Shown: in pieces, positions 16,543 through 25,359 of the stretch | How the letters are laid out: every line of letters starts with the position of its first letter | How positions within the stretch are numbered: the first letter of the stretch is position 1 | NCBI RefSeq assembly: GCF_000429925.1 | Contig: NZ_AUCU01000015.1 | Coordinates: 1 to 64,000, forward strand | Source of the DNA: Desulfatirhabdium butyrativorans DSM 18734 | GTDB lineage: Bacteria > Desulfobacterota > Desulfobacteria > Desulfobacterales > Desulfatirhabdiaceae | DNA length: 64,000 nucleotides | Direction of reading: 5' to 3' | The notes under the pieces: model-generated | Database searches by the model: none | What the model was told of the DNA's origin: nothing | The model's input: only the letters and a program-made list of their open reading frames with translations | Made by a program: the position numbers and the translations under genes

Positions 16543-17886
16543 CTAAAAGCTCAAGGACAGTTGTGCGCCGAACTCATACGGATTGGCTGCATTGGTCGTG
16601 TAGATGGCCTTGTTGACGACATCGTCCGCCCACAGGTACGCGCCGACCATATCCAGCTTCAGATCGTCGGTAATGCCGTAGGTCACGACAAGGTCAAATT
16701 CCGTACCCAGCTTGTTGCCATAGGTTTTGTCTGCAAGCTGTACATCTTCGGCCGTTCTGGCGTACCACAGGTCTGCAGCGATTTCGAGATTCGGCAGCAC
16801 CTTGAAGGTTGTGCCGAGGTTGCCGATGATCCGGTTGCTGATCTTATCGGGATACAGGCCTTTGGGATCATCTGCCGTTGCAATTGAAAAATCATCGAAA
16901 ATGCCCCATCCCATGATTTCCGCCCAGTAATAGGATGCGCCGATGCCATAGCCTCCCGGATTCAGGAATGCATCATAATTGCCATTTTTGATGCTGTCCT
17001 TGTCGTTGCCGGAAGAATAAATTCCCTTGATGCGCAGGGTTGCCGGGCCGATTTCCATGGCGCCGAATGCATCAAAGAGATAGCCTTTGAAATCCACGCT
17101 GTCGCGACCATAGAGTGCAACGGGCGTGTCGAGACTGCCGAGTTCGAAGATACCGGTAGCTCCGATGGTAAATGCGTCGAATTTCGAGTCGAATTCAAGG
17201 CCTGCCGTATACAGGTTCAGCTTGGTCGCACCGGGAACCCGGATGGTTGAGACAGCGCCAGCCTCAGTCGCCCTGGTCAAATCATCGGAGTGCCAATAGG
17301 TGATGTGCGGTTTGAGTGTGGTTTCCTTGCTGAAAAAAATGGTAGGATAGAGCATCCATGCATTCAGGTCGTAGTCATCTGCGGATTTGTTGTTGAATTT
17401 GCCGGCCCCGCCTTCGTAAATCTTGGAATACATGACCGGGATATAGATGTTGTCGGTCGCTTTGAAAATGGCCTTGAAGCCGGCCGCATCGTCATCCAGC
17501 AGATAGCCTCTGGCGACCGTGAAATCCTGAATGCCGACGCGAAAATCATGATCGCTGAGCTTGAAATCGACGTAGGAATTCTTGACAACCACATTGGCCC
17601 CGTCTGCGCCGAGCTGTCCGTAAGTCCCCGGTCCGCCCCAGACGGCATTCATCTCAAACTTGTTGACGAACTTCAGTTTTTCGCTGAATTCAGCGGTATA
17701 GAAAAGTCTGGTCCGGGTGTCGATCCGATTCACATCATAGGCATCGGTTTGATTTTCTCCCGTGAAATTGGTTGCAGTGTAAGCACGGGTTCGCCAATAT
17801 CCACCGAAAATATTTTCCAAAGCAAAGCTTGGCACTGAAAGCGCCAGTGTCAGCATCAAACTGACGGGTAGCACCCATTTTTTCAT
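16543..17886 (-). CDS. Outer-membrane beta-barrel porin, paralog 1
   Basis: This 447-residue protein has a signal peptide ending near S-F-A. The mature protein begins L-E-N-I-F-G-G-Y-W-R-T-R and ends in ...A-Q-L-S-L-S-F, a C-terminal Phe as used by the BAM machinery. Alternating amphipathic strands run throughout, with conserved blocks I-D-T-R-T-R-L-F-Y-T-A and F-E-M-N-A-V-W-G-G. The substrate is unknown; family resemblance is to porins and alginate-export-like barrels. A ribosome-binding site aaggggaaaaag precedes ATG. It is paralogous to 18510-19916, with the same start and end blocks. Confidence 0.8.
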   Translation of the reverse strand: MKKWVLPVSLMLTLALSVPSFALENIFGGYWRTRAYTATNFTGENQTDAYDVNRIDTRTRLFYTAEFSEKLKFVNKFEMNAVWGGPGTYGQLGADGANVVVKNSYVDFKLSDHDFRVGIQDFTVARGYLLDDDAAGFKAIFKATDNIYIPVMYSKIYEGGAGKFNNKSADDYDLNAWMLYPTIFFSKETTLKPHITYWHSDDLTRATEAGAVSTIRVPGATKLNLYTAGLEFDSKFDAFTIGATGIFELGSLDTPVALYGRDSVDFKGYLFDAFGAMEIGPATLRIKGIYSSGNDKDSIKNGNYDAFLNPGGYGIGASYYWAEIMGWGIFDDFSIATADDPKGLYPDKISNRIIGNLGTTFKVLPNLEIAADLWYARTAEDVQLADKTYGNKLGTEFDLVVTYGITDDLKLDMVGAYLWADDVVNKAIYTTNAANPYEFGAQLSLSF

Positions 17887-18156
17887 CTTTTTCCCCTTGA
17901 ATTGGTTAACAATGGTTTGAGAACAGATAAAATACGCTCCATCCGGGGGTTGACCCTACCGGAGAGCCTTTATCACATTTTTCCAATACAGCTTTTCATG
18001 GCATTAGCAAATTTTACAAATCACCTCCTTTGAAAAAAATATCAATTGGTTGAAAACATCCAGCAAAGATTCCCGATATTCAGGAAAAACAGGATTACGC
18101 CAACGGGCTGTTTCCTATAGCATATTCCCATGGGTAATGAAAATGAAAAAATACAG

Positions 18157-18261
18157 GGAGCCAATTGCAAAAGTCCGTCTAGGCCATTCCGGCGAAAGCG
18201 GGAATGTTGTATTTTCCGTATATGCTGGACCCCGGCTTTCGCCGGGGTGACCCAATTGGCT
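18157..18261. repeat. Degenerate MITE-like element, copy C
   Basis: The left end ggagccaattgcaaaagtcc is intact, and the core ccccggctttcgccggggtgac is present at 18232-18253. The right end is reduced to ccaattggct. It is 105 bp, so about 30 bp shorter than copies A and B. Confidence 0.75.
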
Positions 18262-18424
18262 ATTCTGTATGCACAGCCGATATGCAACAAAACTGACAAC
18301 GACATCCGTTGGAATGTTAGACGGAATCAAGTATCTCGTTGCAAGCGGATGGACGGTGCGAAAACCGGAAAGGGGATATCGAGAGCGAATGCGCAGACAA
18401 ATGGGAATTGTGGTATTGGAGATG

Positions 18425-18457
18425 GCCGGCGGTGCGACCGAGAGCTGCACCGCCGGC
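18425..18457 (-). terminator. Hairpin downstream of porin paralog 2
   Basis: gccggcggtgc and gcaccgccggc form a perfect 11-bp stem 53 bp past the porin stop on the minus strand. No T-run follows, so termination or 3'-end protection is only inferred. Confidence 0.5.
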
Positions 18458-18509
18458 AAGTTAATAGATTGTTTCATCCACGGGATGAAAAATCCATCCG
18501 CATGGCGCA

Positions 18510-19916
18510 TCAGAAAGCAAGAGAGAGCTGTGCGCCGAATTCGTACGGATTGTTTGAATCGTTAATGGTGGTGGCCTTGGTAATGACGTCATCCGCCCAG
18601 AGATAGGCGCCGACGAGATCGAGATTCAGATTTTCCAGGATGTTGTACGTCAATACGAGGTCAAGTTCCGTTCCGAGCTTATCGCCGTACTGGCCGTTGG
18701 CAAGTTTGATATCTTCGGCTGCTTTGGCATACCAGAGGTCTGCAGCCAGCTTCAGGCTGGGAAGAAGCCTGAAATCCATGCCGAGGTTTCCAATGATCCG
18801 GTTGGTGATCTTGTCGGAAAGCGATCCGGTGGGATCATCGGCAGTGGCAGGCCCACGGGTGTCGAACTTGCCAAAACCCATGATTTCTGCCCATGGATAG
18901 GAAGCGCCCGTAAATTCGGTTCCCGGATTAAAGAAAGCATCGATGTTGCCTTTAGACGTGCTGTCTTTGTCGTTACCCGAGGCATAAATGCCTTTCAGGC
19001 GCAAGGTGGCGGGGCCGGCATTGTACGATCCGCCAAGATCAAAGAGGTAGCCTTTGAAATCGAGGCTGTCATGATTGTAGTAATATTTGCGATAAAACGG
19101 GGAAATATCGACGGAACCGAATTCCATGATACCGGTTGCGAACAGGGTGTACGCATCCATCTTGGTATCGAATTCCAGACCGGCAGTCCACGCATTCAAT
19201 TTCTGGGCGCCGGGAAGCTTGTGGGAAAAATAGTAGTCCACCTGGCTGGTATAGTCTTCGGAATATTTCTGGGTATAGGCCTTGGAATAGTCATCGGAAT
19301 ACAACCAGGCCACATGCGGTTTCAGGGTGGTGGTTCTGTTCAGGAAAATAGTCGGATAAAACACCCAGCCATTGACATCGAAATCATCGGCGTTTTTCAA
19401 CTGACCATCAACCCCGACATATTTCCCGCTTCCCGCTTCATAGGCTTTTATGAAAATCAAAGGAAGATAGATGCCATCCGTCAATTTGTAGATGGCTTTG
19501 ACACCGGCGGCATCGTCATCGAAAATATACCCACGGGCAAGCTGGAAGTCCTGGATGCCGACTTCGAAGTGGAAAGGATCCATTTTCAGATCGATATAGG
19601 AGCGCTTGACCAGAAAATTGGCGCCGTCAGCCCCGAGCTGTCCATAAGTCTGAGCGCCGCCCCATACGGCATTCATTTCGAACTGATTGACGAACTTGAG
19701 TTTGTCACTGAACTTCGCTGTGTAGAACAGTCTGGTTCGTGTATCGATCCAGTTGAGATCTGCGCCGACGTGTTTTGCGTCTTCACCGGCGAAATTGGCC
19801 TGGTCGATCCATCGGGTTCTCCAGTAGCCGCCTAAAATGTTTTCGAGTGCTGCGGCCGGAACGCTCATTGCCACAACCAGAAGCGCTGCGACTGCCAATA
19901 AAGTAAATTTCTTCAT
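18510..19916 (-). CDS. Outer-membrane beta-barrel porin, paralog 2
   Basis: This 468-residue protein has a signal peptide ending P-A-A-A, a mature start L-E-N-I-L-G-G-Y-W-R-T-R, and a C-terminus L-S-L-A-F. It shares with paralog 1 the I-D-T-R-T-R-L-F-Y-T-A block, the A-V-W-G-G block, D-D-D-A-A-G, and the terminal N-P-Y-E-F-G-A-Q-L-S-L, but has extra Tyr-rich loop segments around residues 215-240 (Y-S-K-A-Y-T-Q-K-Y-S-E-D-Y). A strong gaggaggagggtaagag site precedes ATG. It is a tandem duplicate transcribed in the same direction. Loop differences suggest different solute preference, but this is inference. Confidence 0.8.
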   Translation of the reverse strand: MKKFTLLAVAALLVVAMSVPAAALENILGGYWRTRWIDQANFAGEDAKHVGADLNWIDTRTRLFYTAKFSDKLKFVNQFEMNAVWGGAQTYGQLGADGANFLVKRSYIDLKMDPFHFEVGIQDFQLARGYIFDDDAAGVKAIYKLTDGIYLPLIFIKAYEAGSGKYVGVDGQLKNADDFDVNGWVFYPTIFLNRTTTLKPHVAWLYSDDYSKAYTQKYSEDYTSQVDYYFSHKLPGAQKLNAWTAGLEFDTKMDAYTLFATGIMEFGSVDISPFYRKYYYNHDSLDFKGYLFDLGGSYNAGPATLRLKGIYASGNDKDSTSKGNIDAFFNPGTEFTGASYPWAEIMGFGKFDTRGPATADDPTGSLSDKITNRIIGNLGMDFRLLPSLKLAADLWYAKAAEDIKLANGQYGDKLGTELDLVLTYNILENLNLDLVGAYLWADDVITKATTINDSNNPYEFGAQLSLAF

Positions 19917-20057
19917 CTCTCTTACCCTCCTCCTCCTGTTGATCGTTACAGTAGATACAAAACCCTAATAACCATTCATGACCGAGAATTTACGACCAGT
20001 ATCGCCCCCCTTTCCCTTGTGTGTCATGAGCCAATTGTGAAAGACCTTCCGTGTCAG

Positions 20058-20303
20058 TCCTACGAAAGTCGAAAATCAGGAGTTAGAAGAGCCGATTGCA
20101 AAAGTCCTTCTGTGTTATCCCGGCGAAATCCCGCCTGTGGCGGGAGGAATCCCTTTATTTCAAAGCGTTATAGACCCCGGCTTTCGCCGGGGTGACGAAA
20201 AACGGAGGTTTTGCAATTGGCTCAGAACTTAGAAGCCAGGAGTCAGGAGAAAAGCGGATGACTCCTTATTTTCCCGGGCTCGCCCATGCGACTTTCATCA
20301 ACC
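20058..20303. repeat. Second repeat family (tacgaaagtcgaaaatcagga...), interrupted
   Basis: The left part (tacgaaagtcgaaaatcagg, 20061-20088) and right part (agaaaagcggatgactcct ... tgcgactttcatcaa, 20250-20302) match the continuous copies at 56200-56303 and 62836-62930. Between them sits the complete MITE-like element 20089-20223. This shows that the MITE inserted after the other repeat. Confidence 0.75.
20089..20223. repeat. Full MITE-like element, copy B (nested)
   Basis: 135 bp, bounded by gagccgattgcaaaa and ttttgcaattggctc (one mismatch in 15). It is near-identical to copy A in the opposite orientation and includes both inner palindromes (cccgcctgtggcggg and ccccggctttcgccgggg). Confidence 0.85.
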
Positions 20304-20701
20304 GGAGTGAAATCCCGCTTGCGTGGGCGATTCCTACGTAAGCCGGAATCCAGTTTGCGTTTTCATACCGCTACCCTCCCCTGCTGGAGGAGGGAGTTGA
20401 AGGCAAACGAAATGTACAGCCGATCAGGGTATACATTGGCATCTTCAAGCAAACATTGCCTATAGATGCGACTGCTTGGGTTCTATTGCATAAATCTTCA
20501 TCGAAAGCAAGAACAATTCAAATGGATCGAACTTCGCTATGTCGAAATCTTTCTTTTTCTTCGATGGACTTTCTGATAGAAGGACATGGGGATGAATCTG
20601 CAGTGAAATGCAGGGTACCCGGTTTTTGGGGCTTTCAGATGCCGCGACTTTCGGGATCATCTGTCCATACCATTCACTTTCATTCACCAAGGAGAAGGAG
20701 T

Positions 20702-22372
20702 TTGGATACCCGTAAATACAAATGTTGGTTTGTTGCCGCACTGCTTCTAGCAATTTGCGTTCCATCCCTTACAGCCCATGCCGCATCCAATCCGTCCATT
20801 CTGATTTTTCCCTTCGAGATTCAGATGCAGGGGGATTCGGGGTATTTGCAAAAGGGCGTTTTCGACATGCTCCAGAGTCGTGTGGCGGCCGGTGGCGGGG
20901 TTGATGTCATTGCCTATGAAAGGTTCAAGTCCCGCATCGATGGGCTTCATGATTCCCTGAGTGAAGAACAGGCCTTGAACATCGGTTCGGCTCTGGGCGC
21001 AACCTATGTGGTTATCGGTCAGATTGTCATTCAGGGGAACTTGGCAACCACCGATGCCCGGCTGATCGGGCTCTCGCGTGATGGGGTAAAGCTTTCCTTC
21101 CACAAACAGGGAGCAAACGCCGAGGATGTGCTTGCCCACATTAAGGCGCTGGCCGGAGAAATCCGCTCCTTCCTGCTGGGAGGAGCCCCGCAATCCGCCG
21201 TCTCTGCTGCGAAGCCAGATAGCATTCCGAAACCAGCCGAAAAATCACCGAAGGCCGACGATCCGATGTATATGCATCCGGAAAAACTGTGGAAGGGGCC
21301 ATCCCAGTTGAGCAATGAGCCGATCCGCAGCATGAGCGGCGATGGAAAGCTGCCTGTATCGATCTGGAAGAGCCCGAAATTCGATATGGAGATTCGGAGT
21401 ATCGCCGCTGGTGATGTCGATGGGGATGGAAGGGAAGAAATTGTCGTGGCAGGCGATAAAGGCTTGTTCGTATATCGCTACGCAGAGGGAAAGCTGACGT
21501 TGCTGACCCAAAAGACGTATGACGCGGACACGTATTTGTTCCGGGTGGATGTGGCCGATTTGAACGGCAATGGCCGTGCGGAAATCTATCTTTCGCGGAT
21601 GCTGCGGGAACGGACAAGGGTGAAGTCGCAGGTGCTGGAATGGGATGGCAAACAACTGGTTCCCCTGGCGGAGCCGGAAATGTTTTTGCGTGTGCTTTCC
21701 GGGGCAAACAAAAAGCCCATCCTGTTGGGCCAGGAATCCGGTATGGGTAGCCTTTTCGCCAGCAAAATCCAGCGGCTCGAATGGCGGGGCGGCGCGCTGG
21801 CGCCTGCGGGTAATTTCGCCGTGCCGTTTTCCGAAAGTGTTTACGCTTTCAATGATGCCGATGCCCTCAATGCCGGTCAGGATGTTTTCGTCTGGATAAC
21901 GCCGGAGGGTTTTATCCGTATACTGCAACCCGATGGAGAAGACTGGAAGGGTGGAGAGCGGTTCACCGGTGCGGCCAGTTACATTCCCTATCCGACGGGA
22001 GACGAAGATCGCAGCGGGTCCGGAGACCCCCCACGGAAAAGGCGCTATTATATTCCCCAGCGGATTCTGGTGACGGACATCGATCGGGATGGAAAGAACG
22101 AGATTCTTGTGATCAGCAATTCGGACATGACGACCCATTATTTTCCGAATATTCGCATATTTCGAAACGGCCGGATCGCCTGCCTTTTCTGGGATGGGAT
22201 GGGACTCGCCCGGAAGTGGCAGACATCGGAGGTTTCAGGGCACATCAGTGATCTCATGCTGATGGATTTGAATGGAGACAAGAAGCCGGATATGGTGTTT
22301 TCGGTCGTCGCAAGGATGAACTCGCCATTCTGGAACGCGGAAAGCTATCTCGTTTATTGGTCTGCGGATTGA
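20702..22372 (+). CDS. Exported TolB/FlgO-like plus FG-GAP beta-propeller protein
   Basis: TTG 20702 is chosen because aaggagaaggag lies just upstream and the product then starts with a clean signal peptide ending A-H-A-A-S. It has 556 residues. Residues ~30-160 (I-L-I-F-P-F-E...A-L-G-A-T-Y-V-V-I-G-Q-I) resemble the TolB/CsgG/FlgO-type alpha/beta domain. After a Pro/Lys linker, several D-V-D-G-D-G-R-E-E-I and D-L-N-G-N-G-R-A-E-I type calcium loops mark FG-GAP/VCBS propeller blades to the C-terminus. It is likely periplasmic or surface exposed. It is followed after 60 bp by another propeller protein, probably in one operon. The function is unknown. Confidence 0.7.
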   Translation: MDTRKYKCWFVAALLLAICVPSLTAHAASNPSILIFPFEIQMQGDSGYLQKGVFDMLQSRVAAGGGVDVIAYERFKSRIDGLHDSLSEEQALNIGSALGATYVVIGQIVIQGNLATTDARLIGLSRDGVKLSFHKQGANAEDVLAHIKALAGEIRSFLLGGAPQSAVSAAKPDSIPKPAEKSPKADDPMYMHPEKLWKGPSQLSNEPIRSMSGDGKLPVSIWKSPKFDMEIRSIAAGDVDGDGREEIVVAGDKGLFVYRYAEGKLTLLTQKTYDADTYLFRVDVADLNGNGRAEIYLSRMLRERTRVKSQVLEWDGKQLVPLAEPEMFLRVLSGANKKPILLGQESGMGSLFASKIQRLEWRGGALAPAGNFAVPFSESVYAFNDADALNAGQDVFVWITPEGFIRILQPDGEDWKGGERFTGAASYIPYPTGDEDRSGSGDPPRKRRYYIPQRILVTDIDRDGKNEILVISNSDMTTHYFPNIRIFRNGRIACLFWDGMGLARKWQTSEVSGHISDLMLMDLNGDKKPDMVFSVVARMNSPFWNAESYLVYWSAD

Positions 22373-22432
22373 TACCAGATGAGGTCTCCGGGAATTCACA
22401 GGGCGGTTTTCGGCATGCAAGGAGGGACAGCG

Positions 22433-24928
22433 ATGAAAACGAACGTCTTGTTGAGCTCTTGTTGGGTGATAGTGCTTGCTGTGTTTTTGGGTTTTTCCGC
22501 AGTTGGTTTGGCGGGAGCTTCCCAGGCCGTTTACGACAAAATCGTCTTTACCCGCCAGCAAAGCATGGACGATTGGGATTTGTGGCTCATGAACCGGGAT
22601 GGGACGGGTGAAACCAAAATCCTGGATAGTTCTTACCGGGATACGATGCCGTATTTTCATCCTAAGGGCACCCAGATTGTCTTTGCAAGGGTCTATTCCC
22701 AGAAGCCCATGAGCAGCGATATTTTTGTCGTCAACCCGGATGGTACAGGGGAAACCAATCTTACGGATGTTTCTGGTTTGAAGAACCCGTGCAATGCACC
22801 GAAATTCTCCTGGGACGGAAGCAAAATCGCCTTTGATACCCAATCGGATCGTGGCGATCTGGATATCTGGATCATGAATTCCGATGGAACGGGGCATCGG
22901 GCAGTGCTGAATTCCAGCACCGATGACAGTACGCCAGCCTTTTCGCCGGACGGCAAATGGCTCGTGTTTCAACGCCAGTTGACCATGGATCCAAATCCGA
23001 CATCGAAAATCTGCAAGGTCAACATCCAGGATGGGACCGTCGTGGAACTGACGGATGGCAACCATCTCGACGAGACCCCCGCGTTTTCGGCGGATGGAAA
23101 ATATATCATTTTCAAACGAGGGTTTACGGAATGGGATTTGTTCCGGATGCCTGCGGATCACAACCCGGCAGACCAGACGACCTTGGTGAATCTCACCAAT
23201 CAGCCCACTACTGCCAAGGGCACGGCCTATTATTCCTGGGAGGGAGACAAAATCGTCTATTACGCGGCGACCGCCGGGCCGGATACGGCTGAAATCTGGA
23301 TCATGAACCCCGATGGCTCGAATCCGACGCAAATTACCCATAACAACACGGCGGATTGGGACCCGTGCTTCTCGCCTGCCAAAGCAACCGAACTGCCCGT
23401 TCTTCAGGTTCAACCAACCCAGCAAAACGTGGCCGCATCGGCAGGAACGACATCTTTTCAAGTATCGAATGGCGGGTCTGGAACGATGCAGTGGAATGCG
23501 GCTGTGACGTCGGGAAGCAGTTGGCTATCGGTCACTGCCGGATCCACCGGTACGGATTCAGGGACTATCCTGTGCCAATATCTGGAGGACACCAGCGGGT
23601 CGACACGAACAGGAAAGATTCAGGTCGTGTCGGCCGGTGCTTCCGGCAGTCCGATCGAGGTCAGTGTCAGCCAATCCGCAGCAACATCATCGAATTCTGC
23701 GGGAAAAATCGCTTTTACGCGTCAAGCAAACACATCCACCTGGAATATCTATGTGATGGATCGAGACGGTAAAAACGAAAAACAGGTCACGACGACCCAA
23801 CTTCGGGATACCAATCCGTCTTTCAATCCTCAAGGCTCTCGTATCGCCTTTTGTCGAATCAACGCAACTCCCCCTTATGCCAGCGACATTTATCTCATCA
23901 ATCCAGATGGCACAGACGAAAAAAACCTGACTTCCGGATCGAGTGTGTCCGGTCATGCGCACAATCCGAAATTTTCGTGGGATGGCAGGTATGTCGTGTT
24001 TGATGCTACCGATAATTCGGGCAATTCCCATATCTGGAAAATGAATGCGGATGGAAGCAAAATGACGGCCCTGACGACGGGCACCACCAACGACACATCC
24101 CCATGCATGTCTCCGGACAACCAATGGGTTGTTTTTCAGCGGGCGGTAGCCGACATGCCCAATCCGAAATCGGTCATCTGCAAATTGAATCTGTCTTCCG
24201 GCGATACGGTGAATTTGACGGATGGAAGCGATCTGGACGAGGTGCCGCATTATTCTCCGGATGGCCAGTCCATTGTGTTCCGGAGGGGCTTCACTACCTG
24301 TGATCTTTTTCGGATGCCGTCGAATCATTCGCCATCCGATATGTCATCCATCGTGAATTTGACCAACACGCCTTCCTACGCGGATGACCGCCCGCAATAT
24401 ACCTGGGAAGGAGACCGGATCGTTTATTATGCCTCAACCGGTGGAGCGGATAAGGCGGAAATCTATATCATGGATGCCGACGGGAAAAATCCGACCCGAT
24501 TGACCAACAATTATGTTGCGGATTGGGATCCGACGCCCAGCCCAAATTGCAGAATTGTTGGATCGGGAAGTGGATTGATTCAGGAGCAGGTATCCTCCGA
24601 TGAAACGGTTGAGCTGTTGATCAATTCCACAAACGGACATGGTGATATCCCCGTCTATGAATGGCTGGTTCTGACAGCGGAATACGGCGGTTCTTCCCTG
24701 CCTGTCCAGTTGATCTCCGATCTCGGAATGGTTCCGATCGAGCAGGTGTTGTCCGAACTCTCGAGCTACACCTATACGTTTTGCAGCGGCGGGGTTACGA
24801 TCGTCGGAAAGTTGGCGATGAATCAACTTGGTTTGCAATCGGCGGATCGGTTTCTCTATGCGTATGCCTATCAAACCAGTGCCGGGAATATCGTGATGGA
24901 CAATGTTGTTGTGATAACCATCAAATAA
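22433..24928 (+). CDS. Exported double TolB-type (PD40) propeller with BACON-like linker domain
   Basis: ATG 22433 has caaggagggacagcg upstream. The product is 831 residues with a signal peptide ending G-A-S-Q-A. Residues ~30-325 and ~430-715 are two homologous blocks, each made of W-D-L/I-W-x-M-N-x-D-G-T and F-S-P-D-G-K-x-L-V-F repeats (PD40/WD40-like). Matching segments such as I-V-Y-Y-A and D-W-D-P occur in both. Between them, at ~330-425, is a BACON-like domain (W-L-S-V-T-A-G-S). The C-terminal ~100 residues are unassigned. Internal duplication is plain. It probably binds protein or carbohydrate at the cell surface. Confidence 0.75.
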   Translation: MKTNVLLSSCWVIVLAVFLGFSAVGLAGASQAVYDKIVFTRQQSMDDWDLWLMNRDGTGETKILDSSYRDTMPYFHPKGTQIVFARVYSQKPMSSDIFVVNPDGTGETNLTDVSGLKNPCNAPKFSWDGSKIAFDTQSDRGDLDIWIMNSDGTGHRAVLNSSTDDSTPAFSPDGKWLVFQRQLTMDPNPTSKICKVNIQDGTVVELTDGNHLDETPAFSADGKYIIFKRGFTEWDLFRMPADHNPADQTTLVNLTNQPTTAKGTAYYSWEGDKIVYYAATAGPDTAEIWIMNPDGSNPTQITHNNTADWDPCFSPAKATELPVLQVQPTQQNVAASAGTTSFQVSNGGSGTMQWNAAVTSGSSWLSVTAGSTGTDSGTILCQYLEDTSGSTRTGKIQVVSAGASGSPIEVSVSQSAATSSNSAGKIAFTRQANTSTWNIYVMDRDGKNEKQVTTTQLRDTNPSFNPQGSRIAFCRINATPPYASDIYLINPDGTDEKNLTSGSSVSGHAHNPKFSWDGRYVVFDATDNSGNSHIWKMNADGSKMTALTTGTTNDTSPCMSPDNQWVVFQRAVADMPNPKSVICKLNLSSGDTVNLTDGSDLDEVPHYSPDGQSIVFRRGFTTCDLFRMPSNHSPSDMSSIVNLTNTPSYADDRPQYTWEGDRIVYYASTGGADKAEIYIMDADGKNPTRLTNNYVADWDPTPSPNCRIVGSGSGLIQEQVSSDETVELLINSTNGHGDIPVYEWLVLTAEYGGSSLPVQLISDLGMVPIEQVLSELSSYTYTFCSGGVTIVGKLAMNQLGLQSADRFLYAYAYQTSAGNIVMDNVVVITIK

Positions 24929-25359
24929 GCCATGACGGCATCACGTCAAAGGGCGAAGCTCTACCCTGCGGTGGCAGCAACATCATTGAAGATGGCGGGA
25001 TAGGAATCCCGCCTTAAAAAATTGCCGTGATGATCCGTGCTGCCGGATTTCATATTCCGCGGCAACCGGAGACGATCAACAACCAGCAGGGCGGGGAATC
25101 AAACTCCGTCCTGCTGGAAACTGTGGAAGGTGCGGAGGAATCCACGATTTCCTGATCGTTGGCTGCGGCACGTAACATGCCGCCCTATGGGATTGCCGAT
25201 GACGGGTGATCGGCCTCCTCGATGGAGAACCTTCTTCTTGTTTTCCGGCATCGATTTTGCTAAGTTGTCTTCCCCAATCGACAGCCTTCCAGCCGGATGC
25301 CTTTCGATTCGGTTTTCCCGGTTTTTCCGTACCATCCCCAATCGGTAAGGAGAAGATGC
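24929..25359. other. Intergenic region before the glutamate synthase operon
   Basis: Apart from the hairpin at 24994 there is no recognisable element. It should contain the promoter of the 25.4-34.8 kb operon, but I could not assign boxes or an operator. Confidence 0.4.
24994..25018 (+). terminator. Hairpin after the propeller operon
   Basis: ggcgggat and atcccgcc form an 8-bp stem with a 4-base loop, 65 bp past the stop. The sequence after it is ttaaaaaatt, a weak tail. Confidence 0.5.

Larger units (their letters stand above)
17887..18509. other. Porin promoter region and repeat
   Basis: It contains the upstream region of porin 1 (17887-18060, AT-rich), a degenerate MITE-like copy at 18157-18261, and a perfect 11-bp hairpin at 18425-18457. 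No gene is supported. Confidence 0.55.
19917..20701. other. Divergent intergenic region with nested repeats
   Basis: 785 bp without a gene. It holds the porin 2 upstream region and, from 20058 to 20303, a second-family repeat split by a MITE-like element (20089-20223). A further AT-rich stretch leads to the start of the propeller gene at 20702. An open frame from 20456 exists, but the signal peptide and ribosome-binding site place the start at 20702. Confidence 0.6.

Noticed and set aside
13880-20195. CRISPR-like array suggested by repeated ccccggctttcgccgggg
   Set aside because: The spacing is irregular (thousands of bases), orientations differ and the surrounding sequence is also repeated; it is an interspersed MITE-like family.
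20456-20701. Upstream extension of the TolB/FG-GAP gene
   Set aside because: The aaggagaaggag site and the signal peptide both point to TTG 20702.
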